Shown here: positions 43,339 through 53,213 of the stretch, one piece after another | Layout: the number at the start of each line of letters is the position of its first letter | Position numbering within the stretch: position 1 is the first letter of the stretch | DNA from: Blautia sp. | Lineage (GTDB): Bacteria > Bacillota > Clostridia > Lachnospirales > Lachnospiraceae | Length of the DNA stretch: 64,000 bases | Reading direction: 5' to 3' | Assembly: GCA_022769545.1 (NCBI GenBank) | Contig: JALEJS010000024.1 | Location: 124,001 to 188,000 of the forward strand | The notes under the pieces: generated by a model | Told to the model about the DNA's origin: nothing | The model's database searches: none | Seen by the model: only the letters and a program-made list of their open reading frames with translations | Program-made: the position numbers and the translations under genes

Positions 43339-44195
43339 TGAAAATCCCTCCCTAAATGATATAAATATTTTTCAAAACAGACCCCGTCATTCCGGTCTGT
43401 CTTTTCCTCTGCTGCCTCCCGGATTGCCGGTCCGAGAAATCGCACCGCTGCTTTCACACAGAAAACAGGATCAAAGCCCTTCACCATGCCGGCTGCAAGA
43501 ACCGAAGCAAACAGATCCCCGGTTCCGGAATAGCTTCCGCCAAAACGATCCGAAAAGACCCATTCGGAACCGGAAGATGTCTGTATCAGATTTCCCACTT
43601 TCCCGTCCGCTGTCACACCTGTAATCACCACTGTGGGAATCTCATACTGCCGGATGAGCGTCTCTGCCGTCTCCTGTGCAATCCGGATCAGGTCCTGTCC
43701 GGAATCCTCCGGAAGTCTGCCGAGCCATTTTTCCATGTGTTCCCTGCCTCCGGCAAGAAGCATGGCTTCCGTCAGATTCGGCGTAATGATATGTGCCCGT
43801 CTGACCAGCCGTTTCATCCGGGCAAGGAAAGCATCGGTATAAATCCCGTATATTTTTCCACTGTCTCCCATAACCGGATCCACCAGTATCATTGTCTGTT
43901 CTTTTGCAAAATCCGTAAGGAAGTGCTCCACGACATCGATCTGATGCTGATTTCCCATGAATCCGGTATATATTCCATCCGGACGGAATCCTCTTTTTTT
44001 CCATTCCGCAGCATACGCACTCATCTTATCGGTAAAGTCATCGTAAAAATAGGATTCATACCCTGTCTGGTTGCTCAGAACAGCGGTGGGAAACGGACAG
44101 CACTGCACGCCAATGGCGGAAATCACCGGCAGTGCCGCGGTAAGAGAACACTTTCCCATTCCGGACAGGTCATTGATTACTGCAATTTTTTTCAA
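43335..44195 (-). CDS. pdxY: Pyridoxal/pyridoxine kinase-like protein
   Basis: 286 residues, ribokinase-like PfkB fold of the PdxK/PdxY type. It begins IAVINDLSGMGKCSLTAALP and has GIYTGFMGN, ILVDPVMGDSGKIYG, IITPNLTEAMLLAG and the anion-hole region FGGSYSGTGDLFASVLAAG. It is predicted to phosphorylate B6 vitamers. The gene is divergent from a MocR-type regulator and translationally coupled to an S component, supporting a B6 salvage role. GGAG lies upstream of ATG 44195. Confidence 0.82.
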   Translation of the reverse strand: MKKIAVINDLSGMGKCSLTAALPVISAIGVQCCPFPTAVLSNQTGYESYFYDDFTDKMSAYAAEWKKRGFRPDGIYTGFMGNQHQIDVVEHFLTDFAKEQTMILVDPVMGDSGKIYGIYTDAFLARMKRLVRRAHIITPNLTEAMLLAGGREHMEKWLGRLPEDSGQDLIRIAQETAETLIRQYEIPTVVITGVTADGKVGNLIQTSSGSEWVFSDRFGGSYSGTGDLFASVLAAGMVKGFDPVFCVKAAVRFLGPAIREAAEEKTDRNDGVCFEKYLYHLGRDFQ

Positions 44196-44297
44196 TTTTC
44201 ATTCTCCTGTCTTGTCTTTTCCTCTGTTTTGATATAGAATAGCACCAGATTGTACATCACAAAATATCCAATTTATATAATTTTTGAGGGGACAGTT

Positions 44298-45623
44298 ATG
44301 ATATCCGCATTCATTTCTGAGAAAAATCAAAAGCATCTGTATCTGAAAGTATATGATTTTTATAAAAACCAGATTCTGAATTCCCGGATCCCGGCCGGAT
44401 CCAAAATGCCTTCCCTTCGCAAATGTGCCGAAGAACTGAAGCTGAGCCGTACCACCATTGAGAGCGCATATCTTCAGCTTGCAGCCGACGGATATATCAT
44501 TTCCAAAGCACAGAGCGGCTACTTTGTCACGGATATTGCCAGTCGTCAGCACATACATCCGGTATCCTCCGGACCTTCCCGGCCGACACAATACCGCTAT
44601 GATTTCGCCTCTACCGGCGTGGACCGTTCGAGCTTTCGTTTTGATCTGTGGCAGCGTTACATAAAAAGTGCCCTGCGGCAGGATGAGCGGATGCTGTCCT
44701 ACGGAGAGCCACAGGGCGAATATGATTTTCGCGAAACGCTTGCAGAATATGTCCGTGTACAGAGAAATATCCTGTGCAGCGCAGAAGATATCGTAATCGG
44801 TGCAGGCGTCCAGAATCTTCTGCAGCTCCTCTGTCCGCTTCTGAAGGACCGGCATACCGTATCCTTTCCCAACGCTTCGTTTCTTCATGGATGTACGGTC
44901 TTTCAGGATTATGGGTTCCAGACAGCCTTCCGTGACAAAAACTGTGACATCATCTATGTTTCTCCTGCACATATGACAAAATGGGGAGATGTCATGCCGG
45001 TTTCCAGACGGATGGAGCTGGTCCGGCATGCTTCCGATCACCAGAAGCTGATCCTGGAGGACGACTTTGAAAATGAATTTGTCTATCTGCAGAAACCAAC
45101 TCCATCTCTTTTCGGACTCTCCGGCGGAGAGAATGTGGTATATATCGGTTCTTTTTCCAGACTGCTTCTGCCTTCCATCCGTATCAGCTTTATGATTCTT
45201 CCTCCGTTTCTTCTGGAACGATACCGGGAAAAAGCATCCTTTTATAATCAGACTGCTTCCAAGGCAGAACAGATTGCTCTGTGTCAGTTTATCCGGGACG
45301 GCCATCTCGCCGCACAGACCCGAAAACTGAGGCGGCTGTATTCTCAGAAACAGAAAGCGCTGATCCGAACGGTAAAAGACACCTTCCGAAATATGGCTTC
45401 CGTAAAATACGGAGAATCCGGAACCAGCATTGCCGTCACCTTCTCCTGTTCCTGCCCGGAAGAAGAGTTCACAAAAAAAATGCAGGCACAGGGCCTGCAT
45501 CTGAAAATTCTGGAATCCGCAAAGGACCAGATCACGGTTCTTCTCTCCTGCTCCTCCATGCCCGCTTCCGATTTCGAACCGGCATGCAGACAGATCCGGG
45601 AGGTACTGGAACGGCTCAGATAA
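44298..45623 (+). CDS. MocR/PdxR-type regulator with degenerate aminotransferase domain
   Basis: 441 residues. An N-terminal GntR winged helix (about 18-85: KMPSLRKCAEELKLSRTTIE, AYLQLAADGYI) is fused to a fold-type I aminotransferase domain (LSYGEPQGEYDFRETLAEY, VIGAGVQNLLQLL, LILEDDFENEF). The segment that normally holds the PLP lysine (SFSK) reads GSFSRLLLPSIR, with Arg at the lysine position. The divergent gene is a pyridoxal-kinase-like enzyme, as expected for PdxR. ATG 44298 has GAGGGG upstream. Loss of the lysine would prevent a Schiff base, so it may sense B6 differently. Confidence 0.82.
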   Translation: MISAFISEKNQKHLYLKVYDFYKNQILNSRIPAGSKMPSLRKCAEELKLSRTTIESAYLQLAADGYIISKAQSGYFVTDIASRQHIHPVSSGPSRPTQYRYDFASTGVDRSSFRFDLWQRYIKSALRQDERMLSYGEPQGEYDFRETLAEYVRVQRNILCSAEDIVIGAGVQNLLQLLCPLLKDRHTVSFPNASFLHGCTVFQDYGFQTAFRDKNCDIIYVSPAHMTKWGDVMPVSRRMELVRHASDHQKLILEDDFENEFVYLQKPTPSLFGLSGGENVVYIGSFSRLLLPSIRISFMILPPFLLERYREKASFYNQTASKAEQIALCQFIRDGHLAAQTRKLRRLYSQKQKALIRTVKDTFRNMASVKYGESGTSIAVTFSCSCPEEEFTKKMQAQGLHLKILESAKDQITVLLSCSSMPASDFEPACRQIREVLERLR

Positions 45624-45645
45624 GACAAAGAGGACTTCACGCTTC

Positions 45646-46287
45646 CTAATCCCGGCGATTGTCCAGCATATAGAGAAGGGCATTGCAGATACATGCTGCA
45701 ATGTTGCTTCCCCCTTTTCTTCCCCTGGCTACAATATAGGGGACTTCTGTTTCCATGATCAGTTCCTTGGACTGCACCACATTGACAAAGCCTACCGGAA
45801 CACCGATGATCAGTGCCGGCGAAATCTTATTTTCCCGGATCAGCTCATAGAGGCGGACCAGCGCCGTCGGTGCATTTCCCACGGCAAAAATCAACTGTTT
45901 ATCCATGGCTGCAGCCTTATCCATGCTCGCACAGGCTCTGGTGGATCCGCTTTTTCTGGCAGCTTCTGCCACATCCTCATCTGACATGAAGCAGTAAACC
46001 TCTCCTCCGAATCTTGCCAGCGCCTTTTTATTGATTCCTGCCTTTGCCATCTGCGTGTCTGTCACGATGCACGCTCCGCCGCGCAGAGCATCCAGTGCTT
46101 TGTCAATCACGTTTTCGGAAAAACAGAGATTTCTGGCGTAGTCAAAGTCCGCACTGGTATGAATGCAGCGTTTTACCACCGGCTCTGTCCCGGGAATCAG
46201 AGGCGTATCGCCAAGCTCCTGTGTGATGATCTCAAAGCTTCTGGCTTCAATCTCCATGGGTTTCACATTATCCAGTTCCACTTTCAT
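45646..46287 (-). CDS. cbiC: Cobalt-precorrin-8 methylmutase
   Basis: 213 residues. It moves the C11 methyl to C12, forming cobyrinate. Motifs: IEARSFEII, KRCIHTSADFDYA (the catalytic His), GACIVTDTQMAKAGI and IGVPVGFVNVVQSKE. It is the last gene of the cobalamin operon, two bases after cbiP, and meets the MocR gene tail to tail with no clear terminator in the 22-bp gap. Confidence 0.93.
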   Translation of the reverse strand: MKVELDNVKPMEIEARSFEIITQELGDTPLIPGTEPVVKRCIHTSADFDYARNLCFSENVIDKALDALRGGACIVTDTQMAKAGINKKALARFGGEVYCFMSDEDVAEAARKSGSTRACASMDKAAAMDKQLIFAVGNAPTALVRLYELIRENKISPALIIGVPVGFVNVVQSKELIMETEVPYIVARGRKGGSNIAACICNALLYMLDNRRD

Positions 46288-46288
46288 T

Positions 46289-47797
46289 TTATATTCCTTC
46301 TTTCATAATTCGATAAATTGCATCCATATCCAGATGTTTTCTCAGTTCAGACGCGAGAATGTCATACTGTGATTCCTTGAATGCAGCAAAATCCACACCG
46401 GAAAGCTGCGATACATCAATCCCCTTTTTCTTTCCGATCACTTTCATCAGTGCCAGTGCCGATTCTTCCATGTCGAAAATACCATGGACATATGTACCAA
46501 AAACATTTTCTCTGCAGATTCCGTCTGTCTTATCCATTCCGGACACCACATCATGAATCTTCATAGCAGACTCCGCCTGCCCTTTTACAGTTGTTTCTCC
46601 CATATGAATTTCATATCCGGTAAAGCAGGTTCCGCCAAAAGGCTCCCAGACACCCGGAAGAGGACAAAAATGACCTTCCACCTGAGTTCTCGTCTTATCT
46701 GCTGCAAATATCGTATCCATCGGCAAAAGTCCAAGACCTGCCATGCTTCCGCCGGCTTCCACACCATCCGGATCCTCCAGTATATCGCCCAGCATCTGAT
46801 ATCCGCCGCAGATGCCGAAAATCAGTGTTCCCTTTGCCGCTTCTTTTTTGATCATCGCCTCAAGACCGCATTCCCGGAGCCATTTCAGATCATCCATCGT
46901 GTTTTTTGTTCCGGGCAGGATGATCAGATCCGGAGATTTCAGTTCCGAAACATTTTTCACATACCGAAGGGATACTCCCGGAATACTCTCCAGCGGATTA
47001 AAATCCGTAAAATTGGAAATCCGGGGCAGACGGATCACTGCAATATCGATCATTCCTACTTCCGCCGTTCTCTCAAAGCGGTCCGACAGACTGTCTTCAT
47101 CCTCCACCTGGATATCCAGATACGGGGCAACCCCGACCACCGGAATCCCGCTTCTTTCCTCCAGCATACGGATTCCCGGGTCAAGAATTGTCTTATCCCC
47201 GCGGAATTTATTGATGATCAGCCCCTTCACCATACGCCGTTCATCCTCTTCCAGAAGATCCACCGTGCCGATCAGCTGGGCAAACACGCCTCCCCGGTCA
47301 ATGTCTCCCACCAGCAGAACCGGAGCCTTTGCCATTTTTGCCATTCCCATATTTACGATATCATCTGTTTTCAGATTGATTTCCGCCGGACTTCCGGCAC
47401 CTTCGATGACAATGATATCGTTTTTTTCGGAAAGCGTCTCATATGCCTTCATGATATCCGGAATCAGCTGTTTCTTAAACCGGAAATAATCCCGGGCACT
47501 CATGGTTCCCAGCACCTTTCCGCCGACAATCACCTGCGATCCAATATCGTTGGTCGGCTTGAGAAGTATGGGATTCATCAGCACCGACGGTTCCACTCCG
47601 GCCGCCTCTGCCTGCATCACCTGTGCCCTTCCCATTTCCAGCCCTTCTTTTGTGATAAAAGAATTCAGAGCCATATTCTGAGATTTAAAAGGTACCACAC
47701 GGTATCCATCCTGTTTGAAAATTCTGCAAAGTCCCGCTGCCAGAAGACTTTTTCCGGCGTTGGACATTGTTCCCTGTACCATAATCGCTTTTGCCAT
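46289..47797 (-). CDS. cbiP: Cobyric acid synthase
   Basis: 502 residues. An N-terminal dethiobiotin-synthetase-like ATPase ([20 protein letters not shown]) and a C-terminal glutamine amidotransferase ([11 protein letters not shown], Cys nucleophile; HGIFD). It amidates the b, d, e and g side chains. ATG 47797 is preferred over GTG 47800 because GGAG lies eight bases upstream; it overlaps the end of cobD closely. Also known as cobQ. Confidence 0.92.
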   Translation of the reverse strand: MAKAIMVQGTMSNAGKSLLAAGLCRIFKQDGYRVVPFKSQNMALNSFITKEGLEMGRAQVMQAEAAGVEPSVLMNPILLKPTNDIGSQVIVGGKVLGTMSARDYFRFKKQLIPDIMKAYETLSEKNDIIVIEGAGSPAEINLKTDDIVNMGMAKMAKAPVLLVGDIDRGGVFAQLIGTVDLLEEDERRMVKGLIINKFRGDKTILDPGIRMLEERSGIPVVGVAPYLDIQVEDEDSLSDRFERTAEVGMIDIAVIRLPRISNFTDFNPLESIPGVSLRYVKNVSELKSPDLIILPGTKNTMDDLKWLRECGLEAMIKKEAAKGTLIFGICGGYQMLGDILEDPDGVEAGGSMAGLGLLPMDTIFAADKTRTQVEGHFCPLPGVWEPFGGTCFTGYEIHMGETTVKGQAESAMKIHDVVSGMDKTDGICRENVFGTYVHGIFDMEESALALMKVIGKKKGIDVSQLSGVDFAAFKESQYDILASELRKHLDMDAIYRIMKEGI

Positions 47798-47801
47798 CAC
47801 T

Positions 47802-48851
47802 TCAGCTCCGTATCTTTAATATTTCCTGAAATACTTCCGTCAGTTTTCGATTCTCCTCGTGGGTGCGCACTGCAATCCGATACCATCCCTCCTGCAGTCC
47901 TGCATAATTGCCGCAGCTGCGGATCAGGATTCCGCGCTCACAGCATTTTTTGTCAAATCCCTCCGGTGCCCGAAAAAACAGATAATTTGCCTGCGACGGA
48001 AGAACCTTCAGTCCCATCTCCTCCAGGCTCTTCGTCAGATATTTTCTTTCTTCAAATACGATTCTTCTTCCCTGACGGACATATTCTGTCTCCGAAAGTG
48101 CCGCAATTCCGGCCGCCTGTGCCGGAACAGAGATATTCCACGGCTGTACCTGGCGATCCATTTTTTCCAGAAGCGCCCTGTTTCCGGTGATTCCATAGCC
48201 AAGACGAAGCCCTGCCATGGCATAGCGCTTCGTAAATGCCTTCAGAAGGAACAGGTTTTCGAAAGATTCAAGATATGATTTTAAGGTATGAGCCTGTGGA
48301 TCCTCCACAAAATCCAGGAAGCACTCGTCCACCACCAGAAAAATACCACGTTTCCTGCACAGCTGCAGAATCTCTTTCAAAAGCTCACAGGGAATCAGAA
48401 TCCCTGTGGGATTATTCGGGTTGCACAGAAACACCATATCCAGGTCATCCGTCAGCTCCTTTAAAAATCCACGGTCCAGCACAAATCCGCGGTCTTCTGA
48501 CAGTTCATAATGGCGTACCTGGCAGTTCACACTGTCCAGCGCCTGTTCATATTCCGCAAACGTGGGCACCGCCAGCAGGGCCTTTTTCGGCATACAGGCT
48601 CTGCAGACGGAAAAAATCAGTTCGGCTGCTCCGTTTCCGCAGATAATCTCATCGGCAGAGCACTGCTCGTAATCTGCAATGGCTTTCTTCAGAGGAAGAT
48701 ATCCCACCTGAGGATAACAGTCCAGACAATTCAGGCTGTCCTGCACGGCTTTCCTGACACCCTCCGGCGTGCCCAGAGGATTGCAGTTCGCCGAAAAGTC
48801 CACGCAGTTCCTGTGGTCATAGATATTTCCTCCATGTACATGTTTCATCAT
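47802..48851 (-). CDS. cobD: Threonine-phosphate decarboxylase-like aminotransferase
   Basis: 349 residues, fold-type I PLP enzyme related to His[17 protein letters not shown] is the CobD-type start, with [24 protein letters not shown] and the PLP lysine in [19 protein letters not shown] (in parts: [12 protein letters not shown]). It supplies aminopropanol phosphate for the nucleotide loop. GGAG is six bases before ATG 48851. It is placed between cbiB and cbiP, which favours CobD over HisC. Confidence 0.87.
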   Translation of the reverse strand: MMKHVHGGNIYDHRNCVDFSANCNPLGTPEGVRKAVQDSLNCLDCYPQVGYLPLKKAIADYEQCSADEIICGNGAAELIFSVCRACMPKKALLAVPTFAEYEQALDSVNCQVRHYELSEDRGFVLDRGFLKELTDDLDMVFLCNPNNPTGILIPCELLKEILQLCRKRGIFLVVDECFLDFVEDPQAHTLKSYLESFENLFLLKAFTKRYAMAGLRLGYGITGNRALLEKMDRQVQPWNISVPAQAAGIAALSETEYVRQGRRIVFEERKYLTKSLEEMGLKVLPSQANYLFFRAPEGFDKKCCERGILIRSCGNYAGLQEGWYRIAVRTHEENRKLTEVFQEILKIRS

Positions 48852-48863
48852 ATCAAACTCCTG

Positions 48864-49847
48864 TTAAAGAAAAATTGCTGTTCCCAGGCAGAAAAAGACT
48901 GCCCGCAGCGCGGCAAACAAAATCAGTCCGCAGACCGCCGTTGCATACAGAAGCCGGTTTGCCAGCCGGATGTCCTCCGGACAGACCGGTCTCGATGGAT
49001 CTCCGATCGTCGGCTTTTCATACAGCTTGCCGAAATAATATGCATTGCCGGCCAGCTGAACACCCAGTGCTCCGGCCATGGCGGCTTCCGTCTGTGCCGA
49101 ATTGGGGCTGGCGTGATTGTGCCTGTCCCGTCTGTAAATTCTGAAAGCATTTGCGGTATCCAGCTTTACAAACACAGAAGAAAAGGCCATCAGAAGCCCT
49201 GCGATTCTGGACGGAATATAATTTACCGCATCATCCAGCTTCGCCGCAGCACGTCCAAAATAAAGATATTTCTCATTTTTATAGCCAAGCATGGAATCCA
49301 TCGTATTGATTCCCTTGTAGAGGAACATCAGGGGCGCTCCTCCCAGCGCCATGTAAAACATAGGTGCAATGATTCCATCCGAAGAATTTTCCGCAATCGT
49401 CTCCACCGCAGCCTTTGTCACGCCTTCCTCCGTCAGCTGCTGCGTATCCCGTCCAACAATCATGGAGACGGCACATCTGGCTTCTTCCATCGTGCCGTTC
49501 ACCAGACGGTCGTACACCTTCATACTTTCTATTTTCAGAGACTTCGTGGCAAGCAGCTGAAAACACCAGAACGTTTCCAGAAGAAAGCCTGCAGCCGGAA
49601 GGACATGCCAGAGCGCACAAAGTGCCAATAACGGGATGCCAAAGCAGAACAGGCATACCAGAAAAACCTCCAGGCATCCTGCCGCCAGCTCTCCCCCTGG
49701 TCTTTTCGGAAAGATCTTACGAAGCCCTTTTTCCAGGAAGGCAATCAATTTTCCCACCGCACAGACCGGATGATACAGCCATCCGGGATCTCCGATCCAT
49801 AAATCCAGCACAAATCCTGCAATCAGTGCCAGTCCTGTATACGCCAT
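48864..49847 (-). CDS. cbiB: Adenosylcobinamide-phosphate synthase
   Basis: 327 residues, membrane enzyme attaching aminopropanol (phosphate) to cobyric acid. Start AYTGLALIAGFVLDLWIGDP followed by HPVCAVGKLI is typical; later ETIAENSSDGIIAPMFYMALGG and HNHASPNSAQTEAAMAGALG are family signatures. ATG 49847 begins one base after the cbiA stop and has GAGG upstream. Longer in-frame extensions overlap cbiA and are rejected. Often called cobD in other nomenclatures. Confidence 0.9.
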   Translation of the reverse strand: MAYTGLALIAGFVLDLWIGDPGWLYHPVCAVGKLIAFLEKGLRKIFPKRPGGELAAGCLEVFLVCLFCFGIPLLALCALWHVLPAAGFLLETFWCFQLLATKSLKIESMKVYDRLVNGTMEEARCAVSMIVGRDTQQLTEEGVTKAAVETIAENSSDGIIAPMFYMALGGAPLMFLYKGINTMDSMLGYKNEKYLYFGRAAAKLDDAVNYIPSRIAGLLMAFSSVFVKLDTANAFRIYRRDRHNHASPNSAQTEAAMAGALGVQLAGNAYYFGKLYEKPTIGDPSRPVCPEDIRLANRLLYATAVCGLILFAALRAVFFCLGTAIFL

Positions 49848-49848
49848 A

Positions 49849-51237
49849 TCACACCTCTTTCTTCTTTCTTCTGTTATGGTATGTAAGACAGGACTCCAGG
49901 AACTGTCTCGCAACAGATGGCTTTCCGTAATAATAAAGATGCGGAAAACCGGCAAACAGTGTATCGGTGCGGTGCATGCATGCCCATCCTCGGCTGCCAG
50001 ACGGCTTTGCGGCATACAGGTCTGTCCCGCAGTTCTCCGATTCAAAATAATGAAATTCGTGTGCCGGTGCCTGGTCATATGCCCCGCATTTTTCATCCTT
50101 CAGATGAATATATCCAAATCGCTTCAAAGATCCGGTCCGATAAACCTTTCCCGGAATCACGCCGGCCATCCTGCGAAAGACACCATCCATATCCTCCATC
50201 TCCTCATGGAGATACATAAACCCTCCGCATTCCGCCATACACGGCATTCCCGCCTGAATCCGTCCGCGGACCGACTCCCGCATCGTTTCATTTTTTTCCA
50301 GTGCGGCTCCATTCAGTTCCGGATAGCCCCCGTAAAGAAGCAGTCCGTCCAGTTCTTCCGGAAGTGTCCGGTCCCGGACAGGAGAAAAGGGAATGAGCTG
50401 TGCTCCCATCTCCCTTAGCAGATCCAGATTATCCGCATAGAAAAAACAGAACGCTTCATCGTCTGCAATCCCGATCCGAAGCGGCCGGGGAAGCCGGTAA
50501 GTAAAATCTTTGGAAATCCGGGAAAGCTCCGGAATCTCCTTCAGTTCCCCGGCCTCTTCTGCAAGCTGCAGCAGTCCTTCCATATCCAGCGTCTTTTCCA
50601 GAATCTCTGCCAGACGGTTCAGCCGTTCCTGCAGAGCGGGAATCTCCTCCGGCAGTACCAGGCCAAGATGCCTGCTCTCGATCACACAATCCTCCACCTT
50701 TGGAACATATCCCAGAACCCGTACTCCGAGCTCATCCTCCACCAGCTTTTTCATTCTGGGATACAGCATGGGCGACATCTGATTAAATATCACTGCACGG
50801 ATCTGGCTGTCACTTCGATATTCCAGAAATCCACGGATATATGCCGCAAGAGAAACACTCATTCCCCTGCTGTTCACGATCAGAACTGCCGGTGTCCCGG
50901 TAATCCTTGCCAGATCATAGGCACTTGCCTGCGTCGTTGTTCCGGCCACTCCGTCATAGTACCCCATTACCCCTTCCAGAACAGCAATCTCACATTCTGC
51001 CGCATTTTTCTGAAGCAGATATCGGGTAATCTCTTCACCGGAAAAAAACGTATCCAGATTTCTCGAGGCCGTTCCGATCACTTTCGAATGGAACATGGGA
51101 TCAATATAATCCGGTCCGCACTTGAAAGAAGCCACCTTTTTGTTCCGATTCACAAGCGCCTGCAGAATTCCGCACGTAATCAGCGTCTTCCCGCTCCCGC
51201 TGGAGCCTGCGCCGATCAGAATTCTTGGAATCTTCAT
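49849..51237 (-). CDS. cbiA: Cobyrinate a,c-diamide synthase
   Basis: 462 residues. The N-terminal ATPase has LIGAGSSGSGKTLITCGIL and the C-terminal class I amidotransferase has MAECGGFMYLHEEM with the nucleophilic cysteine and a late histidine in HEFHYFES. It amidates side chains a and c. The ATG overlaps the preceding fusion gene (ATGA) and GGAG lies ten bases upstream. Confidence 0.92.
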   Translation of the reverse strand: MKIPRILIGAGSSGSGKTLITCGILQALVNRNKKVASFKCGPDYIDPMFHSKVIGTASRNLDTFFSGEEITRYLLQKNAAECEIAVLEGVMGYYDGVAGTTTQASAYDLARITGTPAVLIVNSRGMSVSLAAYIRGFLEYRSDSQIRAVIFNQMSPMLYPRMKKLVEDELGVRVLGYVPKVEDCVIESRHLGLVLPEEIPALQERLNRLAEILEKTLDMEGLLQLAEEAGELKEIPELSRISKDFTYRLPRPLRIGIADDEAFCFFYADNLDLLREMGAQLIPFSPVRDRTLPEELDGLLLYGGYPELNGAALEKNETMRESVRGRIQAGMPCMAECGGFMYLHEEMEDMDGVFRRMAGVIPGKVYRTGSLKRFGYIHLKDEKCGAYDQAPAHEFHYFESENCGTDLYAAKPSGSRGWACMHRTDTLFAGFPHLYYYGKPSVARQFLESCLTYHNRRKKKEV

Positions 51238-53213
51238 ATCTTTTGAACTCCTTCATTCAGTGTAATAATATAAATGGGATTTTCGCCCATCATCATGTGA
51301 TAATCCGCAATGCTTTTGGAACGGGACACGCAAAGCTGAACAATTTCCGATGTCTCCATGTTCCGTTCACGGATCAGCTGCAGCGCTTCTGCGGCTGTCT
51401 CTAACGTAATACAGTTGATCACGATTTTCACCTGCGGATTTTTTTTCAGCAGAAGATTTACAATAGCTTTCAGATTTCCGGATGAACCGCCGATAAATGC
51501 GTGTGTCGGAACCGGCAGATCCTCCATCGCCTCCGGAGCGGTCCCGGATACAATCTCCAGATTATCCACGGCGAACCGGATCCTGTTTTTCTGCAGAAGT
51601 TCCAGGGCATCCGTCTTCTTTTCGATGGCATATACCCGGCCCTTCCACGCACGCAGCGCCATTTCCACAGAAACCGATCCTGTTCCGGCTCCCACATCAT
51701 AACAAATGGAATCTTCCTTTAATTCCAGCTTTGCCAGAGATACCGTACGGACCTCCTCCTTTGTCATGGGCGCCTTTCCGCGAATAAATGCACTGTCCCT
51801 GATTCCGTGTACCGCGTTCTGCGTGGCCGCAGTCTCATTGACCGCACACACTACACAGAGGGCGTCTCCCTGATATCCCACAAGCTGCGCCGCACTGGCA
51901 GAAAAGATGTTTTCCTCCGGATAGGAAAGATTCTCTCCCACATACAGCCGCACGTGGCCCATTTCATACTGACAGAGTTTTTCTGCCAGCCTTCCGATTC
52001 CGTCCGTGGTTCCCATGATGGAAAATACCTTCGGATGGCAGCGGATACAGGAGATCAGATTACAGTCCCTTCCGTGGGCACTCACGATCTGTGCGTCATC
52101 CCAGGAAAGCCCGATTTTCGCCATAAAATAAACAACTGATGAGATCCCGCATACCATCCGCAGATCACAGTTCTGTGCAAGAAGCTCTGTCAGCTTTCTG
52201 GCCCCGCTGTAAAATCCCACATCACCGGATAAGACCACCGCTATTTTCTCACTGTCTGCATTCTGATCGATCAGCCGACCAATTTCCTCACTGCGATATT
52301 CATATTCCACTCTGTGATGTGCAAGCTTCACAGAATCCACGATTCGTTTTGCCCCGATCAGAAGACTGCTCTGCTCCAGAACCGCTTCCCCTTCTTTTGT
52401 GAGCGTCTCTCTAGCACCCATTCCGATTCCCAGCAGCGTCACCTGCGGACGCACAGCAAACCCGAAGCGTTCCGCCAGAAGCTTCTTTCCTTCCCGCAGG
52501 GAAAGCCCCGTTTCCCTGGACGGACGTCCGATCACCACGGTGACAGCCCCCACATTTCTGGCTGCCTGCAGCTTTTCCTCAAAGCCGCCTGCCTTTCCGG
52601 AATTTTTAGTAACCAGATAACGACAGTCATACTGCCGCAGCATTACTTCATTCAGTTCAGTGGAAAAAGGACCCTGCATTCCGATCAGATGCCGTCCCTC
52701 CAGCCCCATTTCCCGGCAGGTTTCCAGAACCGAAGGAAGTGAAAGAACCCTGGCATACAGACGCTCCTGATAATTTTTCAGACGTTTGAATCTGGCCAGT
52801 TCCTTGCTTCCTGTGGTAAGGAAAATGTTTCCTTCCGTGTGTTCCAGCCAGGAAACCGCTTCCTCCACATCCGCCACATACACTTCGGAGTCTGTCAGGG
52901 TTCCTTCTGCCCGCAGGATCCGGAGATATTCCGTTCCGGTGTTTTCACATGCTCGGCGAATGTTTTCCGTCACATCGGCAGCATAAGGATGCGTGGCATC
53001 CAGCACAAGCTCCGGCTGATGCGCTCCGAAAAACGCTTCCATCTGCACCTGATCCATGCGCTGTGCCTTCACCTCGAGATATTCGTTTTTCTCCAGGGAA
53101 CGGCTTCCGTATTCCGTCGCCACACAGGCACAGACTGCAACCTTGCCCAGCGAAAGAAACCGGCTGATTTCATATCCTTCCGTAGTCCCTGCAAACACGA
53201 TCACTTTATACAT
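51234..53213 (-). CDS. cbiJET: Triple fusion CbiJ-CbiE-CbiT (precorrin-6A reductase / C5,C15-methyltransferase-decarboxylase)
   Basis: 659 residues joining three enzymes that act in sequence. Residues 1-255: CbiJ/CobK reductase (VIVFAGTTEGYEISRFL, LVLDATHPYAADVTEN). Residues 258-455: CbiE C5-methyltransferase (VTLLGIGMGARETLT, VVLSGDVGFYSGA). Residues 470-659: CbiT, C15-methylation with C12 decarboxylation (GKAPMTKEEVRTVSLAKL, DVGAGTGSVSVEMAL, FIGGSSGNLKAIV). CbiE-CbiT fusions (CobL) are common; the added reductase is unusual. It overlaps cbiH by eight bases and cbiA by four. Confidence 0.88.
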   Translation of the reverse strand: MYKVIVFAGTTEGYEISRFLSLGKVAVCACVATEYGSRSLEKNEYLEVKAQRMDQVQMEAFFGAHQPELVLDATHPYAADVTENIRRACENTGTEYLRILRAEGTLTDSEVYVADVEEAVSWLEHTEGNIFLTTGSKELARFKRLKNYQERLYARVLSLPSVLETCREMGLEGRHLIGMQGPFSTELNEVMLRQYDCRYLVTKNSGKAGGFEEKLQAARNVGAVTVVIGRPSRETGLSLREGKKLLAERFGFAVRPQVTLLGIGMGARETLTKEGEAVLEQSSLLIGAKRIVDSVKLAHHRVEYEYRSEEIGRLIDQNADSEKIAVVLSGDVGFYSGARKLTELLAQNCDLRMVCGISSVVYFMAKIGLSWDDAQIVSAHGRDCNLISCIRCHPKVFSIMGTTDGIGRLAEKLCQYEMGHVRLYVGENLSYPEENIFSASAAQLVGYQGDALCVVCAVNETAATQNAVHGIRDSAFIRGKAPMTKEEVRTVSLAKLELKEDSICYDVGAGTGSVSVEMALRAWKGRVYAIEKKTDALELLQKNRIRFAVDNLEIVSGTAPEAMEDLPVPTHAFIGGSSGNLKAIVNLLLKKNPQVKIVINCITLETAAEALQLIRERNMETSEIVQLCVSRSKSIADYHMMMGENPIYIITLNEGVQKI

